64,000 nt of DNA from Flavobacterium sp. ASV13 (GCF_000745775.1 NZ_JQJY01000010.1:87001-151000); one strand, 5' to 3'; positions 8,663-17,224 are shown, counted from the first letter of the stretch. Program-made: numbers and translations. The notes: generated by a model from the letters alone, not told the origin.

Positions 8663-10000
8663 TTATTTATAGATGGCAATTATTTTAAAAACGATATAAT
8701 TTGTTAACATTCTATTGATTAGCATTAAAAAGTCATTTTTTGCCTCTTGAGAATCATCGTCAAAATGAGTGTACATTTTAGCTATAAGATCAAAATATCC
8801 AATTCCCTCTGATATTTCAGATAAAATGACTTCATCTAAATCATCTAAATCGTATTTTCTGGATACAGAATTGAGTTCTTTAATTTCTAAAAAGGAAAGT
8901 TCCTGATCATCGAGAGTAGTAAATACTTGCTCAAAACCATCGAGCAATACTATATTAAAATCTTCTTTATTAAGCAGCAGTCTCTGTAGATAACGTGGCA
9001 AGCCTTCTGTATATAAGTCTCTTTTCAATAAATAATTGTCAGATGTAGACACATTATTTCTCAACTCTAAATCAAAATCTGAAATCAATTCATCAACCTT
9101 CTTTTTTGTTAGAAACTCAATTTCATTTTGATTGCCTTCAGCTTCATTAATTAATCGGGTGATTTTTGAATAACTTTCCGGATAATTCTTCATTATATAT
9201 ACTTCCATGGCTTTACATACATGAGGATTTCTTTTATAAACTCCTAATAAATGTAAATACGTTTTATCGGGTACTTCCTGAAATTCAGCAAAACCTATAT
9301 ATTCACCATCGTCGAATACTTCATCAAACAAAAAATTTATCTCCTTATTCTGAATTTTAGCAAATTGATAAAACAATACCTGTTCAAAGAAAAGATTAAA
9401 ATTATGGAAATTATTTTCAGGTAAAGAGCTTCTATTTTTATCTACAAAGTCAATGCTTCTTTTTGTGTATTCTTTAAAAAAGTCAATATCATTTCCGCCA
9501 ACAACTCCCATATTACAAGCAAAATTTTTTGTGTGCTTATGATAGTTTTCAATTTCAATTGGCATGTATGAAAGATTCGGCGAAATTTCATTCCACATTT
9601 TAATATAACAATCTGCTGTAATTTCTAAATTTTGAGTGATTAAAGCAGCATCTTTAAATTTGTTTTCTAAAGATTCCCATACAAAAACATCGCCGTCGAT
9701 ATGCAAAAACGGTTCATTTTGCATTTCATAAACCTTAATCTTTGAAATTGCCCAAAGATCTTTATGGTAATCATTTAAATCATCTAAAATCACATGAACT
9801 TTAGTATATGGCAATTGTAATTTTGTAATTAATATTTCATATCCAAAACGATCTGTATAAAGTTCAACCTCTTTATGATATTTAACTAATTGATGGCAGC
9901 TTAATAGCCAGCTCATCCAATTATATTTATATGAAAGCCATCCATAACTGTTTCTAAAATCTGTCAAATTTCCTGACCAAAAACTTTGTACTATTTTCAT
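8663..10000 (-). CDS. Glycosyltransferase-like protein with DXD motif (DUF6734-like)
   Basis: A 445-residue soluble protein. Its start, MKIVQSFWSGN, and the block FLHIDGDVFVWESL with a DXD motif at residues 102-104 match a Bacteroidota family of glycosyltransferase-like proteins that I associate with DUF6734. The N-terminal 270 residues hold the nucleotide-sugar-type fold, with an NMGVVGGND segment near 168. The C-terminal 170 residues are charged, helical and of unknown role. It has no signal peptide or membrane segment. It lies 352 bases upstream of the VKOR-fusion gene on the same strand and has its own copy of the shared palindrome. A role in decorating the leader peptide or another surface product is inference. 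Confidence 0.6.
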   Translation of the reverse strand: MKIVQSFWSGNLTDFRNSYGWLSYKYNWMSWLLSCHQLVKYHKEVELYTDRFGYEILITKLQLPYTKVHVILDDLNDYHKDLWAISKIKVYEMQNEPFLHIDGDVFVWESLENKFKDAALITQNLEITADCYIKMWNEISPNLSYMPIEIENYHKHTKNFACNMGVVGGNDIDFFKEYTKRSIDFVDKNRSSLPENNFHNFNLFFEQVLFYQFAKIQNKEINFLFDEVFDDGEYIGFAEFQEVPDKTYLHLLGVYKRNPHVCKAMEVYIMKNYPESYSKITRLINEAEGNQNEIEFLTKKKVDELISDFDLELRNNVSTSDNYLLKRDLYTEGLPRYLQRLLLNKEDFNIVLLDGFEQVFTTLDDQELSFLEIKELNSVSRKYDLDDLDEVILSEISEGIGYFDLIAKMYTHFDDDSQEAKNDFLMLINRMLTNYIVFKIIAIYK

Positions 10001-10028
10001 TTAAAAATCTTGCTAAATTAATGACACT

Positions 10029-10073
10029 CAAATAAACAAAAGGAATTAGAATATTTGTTACGGGTTTCCGCAT
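10029..10073 (-). promoter_or_regulatory. Palindrome plus -7 box upstream of the glycosyltransferase-like gene
   Basis: The site TTACGGGTTTCCGCAT covers 10058-10073. On the minus strand a TTTATTTG box (close to TAnnTTTG) lies at 10029-10036. Centre-to-centre distance is 33 bp, identical to the site at 8421-8465. The start codon follows 28 bases later. Confidence 0.5.
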
Positions 10074-10105
10074 TTAACAATACTATAAATAAGGTATTTA
10101 TTTCA

Positions 10106-10143
10106 GTATTAGATTTAGATCTAAATCCTATAAAATCTAATAC
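10106..10143. repeat. Inverted repeat upstream of the lipoprotein gene
   Basis: An 11-bp perfect inverted repeat (GTATTAGATTT at 10106-10116, AAATCTAATAC at 10133-10143) encloses a second, nested palindrome ATTTAGATCTAAAT. A -7-like box TAAATTTG lies downstream at 10177-10184, so the dyad sits upstream of the likely start of transcription of the gene at 10210 and may be an operator. Confidence 0.45.
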
Positions 10144-10209
10144 ATTATTTTATAACCAAAATTTTCCAAAGAAATTTAAATTTGAGATACTTAACTTAAA
10201 AAATAGATT

Positions 10210-10674
10210 ATGAAAAATGTTATATTTATTATGATCTCAGTTTTCTTTTATTCATGTCAACAAAAAGAAATCAAAAACAATTCTGCAAAGGTTCAAGATA
10301 CAATCACAATCCAAAAAAACAGAAAGGAAAACAAACAAATTGATGACACTATTTTCATGAATTTTAAAAATGCCAAAGGTTTATACACAGCCGAAGGTCA
10401 ATTAGATTCAATTCACCCTCGCGTATTTATAAAATTCAAAAATGAAATTCTGGGTGAATTGAACGGAAAGATTATTTTGGCAACAGACAATGGAAACATA
10501 CGTTTTAACCAAATTATTTTTCCAGATAACTCTTCAGACGGCCCTTTTGGAAAAGACTTGCAAATACAACTCACTCAAAAAGGAAATCATATTATTATAG
10601 TTGGACATTCACAAATGGCAGATAATCCGTATTGGGGTAAATTTAAAGTACAACTTGAGAATTCAAAAGAATAA
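10210..10674 (+). CDS. Small lipoprotein of unknown function
   Basis: A 154-residue protein with a short lipoprotein signal: MKNVIFIMISVFFYSCQQKE, with the acceptor cysteine at 16, so it should be lipid-anchored. The mature part opens with a charged linker (to about residue 45). The beta-rich domain after it contains HPRVFIKFKNEILGELNGKI and ends KGNHIIIVGHSQMADNPYWG. I do not recognise the family. It stands alone, divergent from the glycosyltransferase-like gene, with a TAnnTTTG box at 10177-10184 about 25 bases before the start codon. Confidence 0.65.
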   Translation: MKNVIFIMISVFFYSCQQKEIKNNSAKVQDTITIQKNRKENKQIDDTIFMNFKNAKGLYTAEGQLDSIHPRVFIKFKNEILGELNGKIILATDNGNIRFNQIIFPDNSSDGPFGKDLQIQLTQKGNHIIIVGHSQMADNPYWGKFKVQLENSKE

Positions 10675-11186
10675 ATATATCCATCAAATTAATGATTTAC
10701 CGATAAGATTTTGATACCTAAATTTTAGTTTTTTTCCTTCTGATTTCAAAAAATAGATAAAACCAAGAATAAGCCACTATTTTACCTTACGTAAATATAC
10801 TTGGTTTGTTAAGCTTATTTTTAATTTTTCCTACAATTTTAATTCTCAAAAAAGTTTTTTTATAATTCCAATACCATGTAAAGGCTAAAATTATAAGCTT
10901 AAAACTATAATTACCACAAAAACAAAACCTTACAAAAAACAAGAAAAACAAAATTAAAATTCTTCCACCATCATATGGTAAAAAATAAAAAGCACAAATA
11001 GCTAATTATCAGACACTTAAGCCTAAAATAATGAAAATTACAATATTCTAAAAAACAACCACTAAATGGTGATAAAAAAATAAAATATAAACGCCTCATT
11101 GTCAGTATTTTTTTAGAAAACATTCCAAGAAAAAGTTAGAACTCCAAAAAAAAGTAGGAAAAAAGAAGAAATCAATTTATCGAAAA
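10675..11186. other. AT-rich gene-free gap
   Basis: About 510 bases of extremely A-rich sequence with many short stops in all frames. No reading frame with amino-acid character, no strong hairpin and no repeat were seen. The promoter for the next gene begins at its right end. Confidence 0.6.
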
Positions 11187-11218
11187 TTGATAGCTGGATA
11201 TTTTTAAAAATATATTTG
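11187..11218 (+). promoter_or_regulatory. Bacteroidota-type promoter for the roadblock-like gene
   Basis: TTG at 11187-11189 and TATATTTG at 11211-11218, 21 bases apart, fit the TTG / TAnnTTTG promoter of this phylum. The start codon is 58 bases further on, after an A-rich leader. Confidence 0.6.
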
Positions 11219-11276
11219 TAAAGTCGACAACAGCTAAAGAAAAAAACAAATATTAACCAATTAAATACACCCAATT

Positions 11277-11654
11277 ATGTCAGACTTTTTAAAACAATTC
11301 GGAGACGATCTAGAAAAAAATGTACCAGGATTTATCGCAGTTTCAATTGCAGAAATTCAAACAGGAATGTCCTACTTTTCACTTTCAGTAGTTCCAGAAT
11401 TTGATCCAGAATTAGCATCTGCTTTTAACCTTGAAGTTGTAAAAGCAAAAATGAACGCTGTTAGTGCTTTAGGGCTTAAAAATCAGGTTGTTTCAGATAT
11501 CATGATTACGTTAACCTCCCAAATTCATATTATTGATGTTTCTGAGAACAACTTATATATGATCTATCTTGCAGTTGATTCCACTAAAGCAAACTTAGGA
11601 ATGACAAAAGCAATTCTGAACAAATACAAAAAAGAGATTGCTTCTAAATTATAA
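11277..11654 (+). CDS. Roadblock/LC7-like domain protein
   Basis: A 125-residue soluble single-domain protein. The pattern of an N-terminal helix, a FIAVSIAEIQTGMSYFSLSV hairpin, a central helix, a second strand pair (NNLYMIYLAVD) and a last helix beginning KANLGMTKAILNKYKKEI is that of roadblock/LC7 proteins, which serve as small regulators of Ras-like GTPases such as MglA. No GTPase gene is adjacent. It has its own promoter and terminator and is probably transcribed alone and strongly. Its 5' leader shares 24 identical bases with the leader of the tail-collar gene at 6010. The fold is assigned by pattern only. Confidence 0.55.
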   Translation: MSDFLKQFGDDLEKNVPGFIAVSIAEIQTGMSYFSLSVVPEFDPELASAFNLEVVKAKMNAVSALGLKNQVVSDIMITLTSQIHIIDVSENNLYMIYLAVDSTKANLGMTKAILNKYKKEIASKL

Positions 11655-11673
11655 TGATTTGAAATTGTGAAAT

Positions 11674-11703
11674 GGCTGACTTTTTTTAAAGTCGGCCTTT
11701 TTT
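11674..11703 (+). terminator. Hairpin terminator after the roadblock-like gene
   Basis: A stem GGCTGACTTT / AAAGTCGGCC (one G-T pair) with a four-T loop is followed by a T run. Confidence 0.8.
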
Positions 11704-11736
11704 AAAATATTAATTAATTTAAAAAAGTGAGACGTT

Positions 11737-13017
11737 ATGAAGAATAAATTAATATTGCTTGTATTTTTTGCTTTCACAATCCTAATTAATGCACAAAACA
11801 TCAAAGGTATTAACGGCGATACCAATTGGCTGAACATGTGGACAAATTTTAATCCCAAAACAACCAATTATAATGAAGCCTCTATAATACTAAATGGTAC
11901 TATTAGTGCAGACATGACATTAAAAAAAGAAAATGTTTATGTATTAGTCGGCACTGTTTATGTTGCTCCAAATGTAACTTTGACCATTCAGCCTGGTACG
12001 CTTATAAGGTGTGATACTGATACTTTAACTACATTAGTAATTACAAAAGGCGCCAAAATTATCGCTGAAGGTACCGAAACTGACCCAATCGTTTTTACCT
12101 CTAACAAGAACTCAGGAGATCGAAATCCGGGTGATTGGGGAGGCATTATTGTTTTTGGAGATGCGCCAATAAACAAAACTGGAGGAGTTGGTATTTTGGA
12201 TTTCGATCTTGATCCACAAAAAGCACAATATGGTGGTGATAACAAAGAATCTGATTCTGGAATTTTAAAATATGTCCGGATTGAGTTTTCAGGGAAAAAA
12301 ACATCTGGTAATAGACCAATAAATGGCCTATCGCTAGCTGGGGTTGGAAGTAAAACAAAATTAGAATATATCCAGGTTACTTCATCCGATGAGGATTCTT
12401 TTCAATTCTATGGCGGATATGTAAATGCCAACAATTTAGTATCTCTGCGCTCCGCAGATGATGATTTTGATTTTACACAAGGTGTCCAATGCAATCTCTC
12501 TAACAGTATTGCCATTCGAAGTCCGTTTCTATCTGATAGCTACGGATCTCGTTGTTTTGAAATGGAAACGGTTGATACCCGAAAAGGAGAAGTTTTAGAC
12601 AGCAAAAAAGAAATGACCCGAGTAAATGCTACCAATATCACGATGATGCATACAGAGGATATTGGAACTGAAATTCAAGGACTAAAACACGAAGCGATAT
12701 TAATTAGAGAAAATACTTTTTTAACATTGACCAATTCTGTAATATCAGGATTTAGCCACCTCATTATATTTTCAGATACCGTTACAATTTCTGATGAATT
12801 TTTAGGGAAAATAATTTTAAAAGATCTGCTTATTAATGATACCAAGATTATTGGAACAACGCAAAATACTGCTACCAATGCCTTCATTAGTAATTGGTAT
12901 CAAGGAAAAGAATTCGGAATCGATTTTATAAAACTCAAAAACGATGAATTATTTGCCAGTTCATCCATGAGAAAAAAGCCTGATTTTAGAATTAAAAGCC
13001 AAAACTTAACTAATTAA
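11737..13017 (+). CDS. Secreted right-handed beta-helix-like protein
   Basis: A 426-residue exported protein. It has a signal peptide (MKNKLILLVFFAFTILINAQ). The repetitive beta-rich body begins near residue 65 with VYVLVGTVYVAPNVTLTIQP, then TLIRCDT, AKIIAEGTETDPIVFTSNK and DWGGIIVFGDAPINKT. This is the pattern of Bacteroidota surface proteins often found beside TonB receptors or under nutrient starvation. Later segments (YVRIEFSG, GVGSKTKLEYIQVTSSDEDS, FYGGYVNANNLVSL) continue the helix. No type IX C-terminal sorting domain is visible. It is flanked by terminators on both sides and so stands alone. Substrate or ligand is unknown. Confidence 0.7.
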   Translation: MKNKLILLVFFAFTILINAQNIKGINGDTNWLNMWTNFNPKTTNYNEASIILNGTISADMTLKKENVYVLVGTVYVAPNVTLTIQPGTLIRCDTDTLTTLVITKGAKIIAEGTETDPIVFTSNKNSGDRNPGDWGGIIVFGDAPINKTGGVGILDFDLDPQKAQYGGDNKESDSGILKYVRIEFSGKKTSGNRPINGLSLAGVGSKTKLEYIQVTSSDEDSFQFYGGYVNANNLVSLRSADDDFDFTQGVQCNLSNSIAIRSPFLSDSYGSRCFEMETVDTRKGEVLDSKKEMTRVNATNITMMHTEDIGTEIQGLKHEAILIRENTFLTLTNSVISGFSHLIIFSDTVTISDEFLGKIILKDLLINDTKIIGTTQNTATNAFISNWYQGKEFGIDFIKLKNDELFASSSMRKKPDFRIKSQNLTN

Positions 13018-13029
13018 AAAATATCAATA

Positions 13030-13067
13030 AAAAAGCCAGTAATCTTTTAGATTACTGGCTTTTTTAT
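13030..13067. terminator. Strong bidirectional terminator
   Basis: A perfect 10-bp stem GCCAGTAATC / GATTACTGGC (13035-13059) flanked by A and T runs lies between the convergent beta-helix gene and the Ppx/GppA-like gene. Confidence 0.85.
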
Positions 13068-13202
13068 ATCATTTCACTTTCTCTTCACATATTTATAAAA
13101 CTACTTATTTGGAGCTTGATTTATAAATCACAATATTAAAAACTAAGCTTCAAAATCCCTCGTTTTCAACCTATATAAAGAATTATAGTTTAAAAGTTAT
13201 CT

Positions 13203-14279
13203 TTAGCGAATATTTTTTGCTCTTTTTGCAGAATCAGCGATATAAGAAAGCAACCATGCCATTTGTCCCTGTTTCGTAAAATAGATTTTTTTAGATTTGA
13301 CATCAGGAATTTTCTCTAATACAGTCAGCAATATTGAATTTGCTGCAATTAAGTATTTTTGAGAATACGTTTTTAATACCTTCTCAACATCCTTATTTTG
13401 CGATGCTAATGCTTCAAATTTTGCATAATCTGTTTTTATCATATTGTTGTAATCTGCAACTTCCTTAATTTCAAACGGACTAAAATTTTCTGTTGCACTT
13501 TTCCCCTTATACAATGTGTAGAATGCCCAAACTGCGCCTCCAGACATGTATACATTTTTTTTGTTATTGATTTTAGGACTTTGTTGATATAAATGATCGG
13601 TCTGTTCTTTTAATTCAGGTAATGCATTAACGAGCAATTCATTAAACTCATCAACTGAATTGGTTTTTGCATTTTTATTTATTTTCTCCGTAAAAGTTAC
13701 TGTGCCTAAATCTAAAGTCACAGGATAAAACACCAAAATATCATCCTCATTAAATTCTTCTACATATCCGCCCTTAGTGTTGCCTCCTCCAATATCAAGA
13801 ATTAAAGAATCAGAATATTCTTTTGGTGGAATGCATCCTTTTAGCAATAATTTTGCTTCCGTATCGGAAGTAATTATGGCTACATTAATATTTGTAAAAA
13901 CATATAGTTTTTGAAGCAATACGTCTACATTTTTGGCCATTCCTACACCTGAAGATACAACTATAAATATGTTTTTTTCTTCAATTTTGAATTCCTTTAG
14001 TAGTTTGGTGTAATTTTTCACTGTCACATTAAAGGCCGTTTCAATATCATTTTCGGCTAATTTTCCGTCTATCGAAATTCCTTTCGCGATAGCAATATTT
14101 TCTGTCCAAAAATCAACTACTTCGTATTTTCCTTTTTTAATGTTTTGGACATTTATTACCGACATTTTTATTCCCTTGCTTCCTATTTCAATTCCTGCAT
14201 AAAGTTCTTGAGAAATCAAGTTCGAAGGAATCAAAAAAATAAAAATAATTATGGCTATGAATGCAATATTTTTTTTCAT
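13203..14279 (-). CDS. Exported Ppx/GppA-like (ASKHA-fold) protein
   Basis: A 358-residue protein with the actin-like fold of exopolyphosphatase/pppGpp phosphatases. YAGIEIGSKGIKMSVI (about 27-42) is the phosphate-1 loop, and LILDIGGGNTKGGY (about 165-178) the phosphate-2 loop. An MSGGAVWAF block near 245 recalls the adenosine-type motif. Unlike normal Ppx/GppA it starts with a clear signal peptide (MKKNIAFIAIIIFIFLIP, cut near ISQ), which places it in the periplasm where nucleotide is scarce. At 358 residues it is near the length of short Ppx/GppA proteins. The likely substrate is therefore polyphosphate or none. The MFS gene upstream is 90 bases away on the same strand. Confidence 0.65.
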   Translation of the reverse strand: MKKNIAFIAIIIFIFLIPSNLISQELYAGIEIGSKGIKMSVINVQNIKKGKYEVVDFWTENIAIAKGISIDGKLAENDIETAFNVTVKNYTKLLKEFKIEEKNIFIVVSSGVGMAKNVDVLLQKLYVFTNINVAIITSDTEAKLLLKGCIPPKEYSDSLILDIGGGNTKGGYVEEFNEDDILVFYPVTLDLGTVTFTEKINKNAKTNSVDEFNELLVNALPELKEQTDHLYQQSPKINNKKNVYMSGGAVWAFYTLYKGKSATENFSPFEIKEVADYNNMIKTDYAKFEALASQNKDVEKVLKTYSQKYLIAANSILLTVLEKIPDVKSKKIYFTKQGQMAWLLSYIADSAKRAKNIR

Positions 14280-14369
14280 CTTAATTGAGTGTTTTTTAAT
14301 AATATGAAAAGCTCATTTTTATTCAAACATTGAAAAGGAATTATAGGTTCATTTTCAAATCAAAGCCGG

Positions 14370-15641
14370 TTATAGCTTCTTGTTTTTATCAACAAAAATG
14401 GATTGCACTATTTTTATTTTAGTTTCTATTGTTTCTTTTTCAACCGTTTTTACCAGCCAATAACAAAGCGAAATAGCAAATAAGCCGATTAAACTCATAA
14501 ATATGAAATCTGCTCTATAACTCGCATAGGCGACAATTTCCATACCTGTCTTAGCACTTAAAATATGTGCAAGACTGAAACTCATTGTAAAAACAGACAT
14601 ATATCTCCCCTCTTGATTATTATGTGATCTCGTCATTGCAAACGAATTTGCAAAAGGAAAAGTCAACATTACCCCAAGCGTCATAAAAAACATCATTACA
14701 TACAATATTCCGTACCATTTGTCATTCATCAATAAAAGGATATAGCTAAGCACCATAAAGCCCAAACCTACCATAATGACATTCAGCTTATTAATTCTGT
14801 TTCTTTCTACATAATTAACAATCGGCAATTCAAACAGCAATGTCAATATTCCGCTAAAACTTAAAATTAAACCACTGTTTACTTCTGATAAATTAAATTG
14901 TTCTCTGTGATACAGAGTCAATGTCGTAAATACTTGAAAATACATAATTCCAGTAATCAGCGAAATGAACATATGTGTTAAAAAAGCTCTATCTTTTAAT
15001 ATCGCATATTTGTCTACTCCAATATTGTTTTTTTTGAGTTTAAAAGGCAGTTTTCTTTCTTTCACTAAAAGAACAAAAACTAAAACCGCAAGTATACAAG
15101 TAGCTGAATCTACATAAAACAGATATTTATATCCAATAAGCATAATTATAACACCGCCTAAAGGAGGACCAAATAAAAAGCCCAGACTTGTTGCTGATCT
15201 TACCAAAGCCAGTGCCCTTGTTTTATTTTCTTTACGAGTATAGGTATTTAAGGATACCAACATTGCAGGCCTGAACATATCTGCTATAGTTGTTAAAAGC
15301 AAAATTGAAAAACAAAATCCTTCGAATGATGTTATATACTGCAACATAAAAAAGATGATACCGCTTCCAAAAAGGCTGCCTATCATTACTTTATAAAATC
15401 CTATTTTATCAGACAAAATACCGCTTAGCCAAGTTCCAATAAAAGAACCCACACCAAAACAAACCATAACCCATCCAATCTGATTATATTCAAAATGCAG
15501 ATTCTCTCGCATATATTTTGAGAGGAACGGAATTACCATTGTTCCTGTTCTGTTTATAAAGGTTATTAATGTCAAAATCCAAATTTCTTTTGGAAAACCA
15601 CTATAATTTTCCATGTATTTTTTTCTTAAGTCGCTGATCAT
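14370..15641 (-). CDS. MFS transporter
   Basis: A 12-helix major facilitator family pump of about 423 residues. Motif A-like GTWLSGILSDKIGFYKVM lies between helices 2 and 3, and RSATSLGFLFGPPLGGVII in helix 5 resembles the antiporter motif of drug exporters (MdtH-like). I chose the ATG at 15641; the frame is also open to a GTG at 15683, which would add 14 charged residues before the first helix. It is probably cotranscribed with the exported Ppx/GppA-like gene downstream. A promoter-like pair lies at 15754-15780. The substrate cannot be told. Confidence 0.8.
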   Translation of the reverse strand: MISDLRKKYMENYSGFPKEIWILTLITFINRTGTMVIPFLSKYMRENLHFEYNQIGWVMVCFGVGSFIGTWLSGILSDKIGFYKVMIGSLFGSGIIFFMLQYITSFEGFCFSILLLTTIADMFRPAMLVSLNTYTRKENKTRALALVRSATSLGFLFGPPLGGVIIMLIGYKYLFYVDSATCILAVLVFVLLVKERKLPFKLKKNNIGVDKYAILKDRAFLTHMFISLITGIMYFQVFTTLTLYHREQFNLSEVNSGLILSFSGILTLLFELPIVNYVERNRINKLNVIMVGLGFMVLSYILLLMNDKWYGILYVMMFFMTLGVMLTFPFANSFAMTRSHNNQEGRYMSVFTMSFSLAHILSAKTGMEIVAYASYRADFIFMSLIGLFAISLCYWLVKTVEKETIETKIKIVQSIFVDKNKKL

Positions 15642-15753
15642 TTCTTTACTTTTTTGATGATTTTTAATTTTTTTTGATACCACTTTTTAAATAAATTCAA
15701 AGGGAAGCTTTGCAAATCACTAATCAAGGTTTATATTTTTTTGACTTTAGACA

Positions 15754-15780
15754 CAAAAATATAAACCGCAATTACTGCAA
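15754..15780 (-). promoter_or_regulatory. Possible promoter of the MFS gene
   Basis: On the minus strand TATTTTTG (TAnnTTTG) lies at 15754-15761 with TTG at 15778-15780, a spacing of 16 bases, slightly short. The -7 box lies inside an inverted repeat (GGTTTATATTTTT ... AAAAATATAAACC, about 15729-15766) that may be an operator. Confidence 0.4.
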
Positions 15781-15909
15781 ATGAGCATGGCTAGCATTTT
15801 GACAAATGGCCTTTCTTTTTATTAAATAGTGGATTTATGATTTTATAGAATTATGCTGTTTTTAGAGTATATATTTTCAATAAAATATATCTCAGCATAT
15901 TCTATACTT

Positions 15910-16896
15910 TTAATTGGATGAATCTTTATTGAAAATAATGGTATTTACTACCACTTCTTTCATCCATTTAATAGTTTCAATTACCCCGGTTTCTTTACAA
16001 ATCATGTTGCAGCTTTGGTGTCCCCAAGCCAAATTATATGGCGAATGGTTAAATTCTCCGATTTTCAACTGATTAATGTAAAAAAGGTTGATCTGACTAA
16101 TTTCTTTGTCAATATCTGATGATTTCTCAGATGATTCAAAAAAATTGATCATAAAAGCCCCTGCGCTTAATTTTTTTAAACAAAGAGGGCAAATCGTGTT
16201 TTTTACATTGTCAATAATTCGCGTCTTGTAAAGTCGGTCGGTATTGGATAGTTTTTGATTATTACAGGCTGTAATAATAGCGGCCTTTCGATTTTCAATA
16301 TCACTTTCCGTCATGCCAGCGTTGAGCGCTACTTCATCAGAATCGTAGCAAAGCCAGAATAAATATTCTAATTGCAAATGACAGGATTTGATTGTTGAAA
16401 GTGGAGCATATTCTGCAACTCTAATTCCGGCACCTTTGCAGTTACTGGTATTAAAACCGAGAATAATTTTCTCCTCGCCTTTTATTCCTGATGATACTAT
16501 TCTTGCAACAAAATGACCATCAATAGGAACTGCCCTTTTCTCAGCTACAGAGAGCTTATTTTTATAAGGATTAAAATTATTCCATTGAGATCTTGTCTCA
16601 TAAAATAAAATAGTATTCACACCAAGTTTTAGTTTCTTGGCTTTCATTGTAATTAATGCATCCGGATTTGAGTAGTAATCTTCAGGACTCATAATTACAA
16701 TAAATCCGCTTTCAAATTTTTGAGAAGTTAGAACGGAAATATCGAATAAATCAATGGATTCAAAAGGAATCAAAACGGTGCCATTTCTATTGGCTCTATT
16801 TTGAAAAATCACATCATCATTCGCGCTTCTTGTTTGTCCGGTTTTGTAAATTTTACTTTGCAGTAAAGGAGGTAGTTTGGGTAGTCTTTTTGCCAT
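15910..16896 (-). CDS. Type II restriction endonuclease, BstXI-like, without a partner methylase
   Basis: A 328-residue soluble protein. The N-terminal segment (LPKLPPLLQSKIYKTGQTR, then DDVIFQNRANRNGTVLIPF) strongly recalls the BstXI restriction endonuclease family, which recognises CCAN6TGG. The C-terminal part carries an HNH-like zinc module: ICPLCLKKL near residue 235, and NLAWGHQSCNMIC near 292-304, giving the CxxC, H and CN residues expected. No methyltransferase or specificity gene lies in the window, so host protection must come from elsewhere, or the enzyme acts differently. It stands alone, between the MFS promoter region and a 750-base gap. The family call rests on memory of the sequence pattern and needs a search. 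Confidence 0.55.
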   Translation of the reverse strand: MAKRLPKLPPLLQSKIYKTGQTRSANDDVIFQNRANRNGTVLIPFESIDLFDISVLTSQKFESGFIVIMSPEDYYSNPDALITMKAKKLKLGVNTILFYETRSQWNNFNPYKNKLSVAEKRAVPIDGHFVARIVSSGIKGEEKIILGFNTSNCKGAGIRVAEYAPLSTIKSCHLQLEYLFWLCYDSDEVALNAGMTESDIENRKAAIITACNNQKLSNTDRLYKTRIIDNVKNTICPLCLKKLSAGAFMINFFESSEKSSDIDKEISQINLFYINQLKIGEFNHSPYNLAWGHQSCNMICKETGVIETIKWMKEVVVNTIIFNKDSSN

Positions 16897-17224
16897 AGGT
16901 TAAGTAGTTGGTTGATTAGTTTTATTATAGATTTGGCAGCATTATCTTCTTTACATTCTTTAATTTAACTTTAAAAATTCATAGTAAAATGTCGAGCTTT
17001 TTTTTGATTAACTTTTAGGTATTATTTTTTCATTCAGGGTTCTTTTTAAATATTTGACAATATATTTTTGTAATTTTATAAAAAACTAAATATCAATAAT
17101 TTAACATAAAGTTATTTTTCAAAAAGTAATAGTTTTCAAGCAAACGTGTAAAATTCAGCATTTTTCTTACACTTAAACACTTGTTAAATATAAACAAATC
17201 TATTTTATTCGCATGTTAAAATAA
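16897..17224. other. AT-rich gene-free gap
   Basis: About 330 bases between the restriction gene and the direct repeats. No coding frame is visible. A TATTTTTG box occurs near 17069-17076 on the plus strand without a clear -33 partner. Confidence 0.5.
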
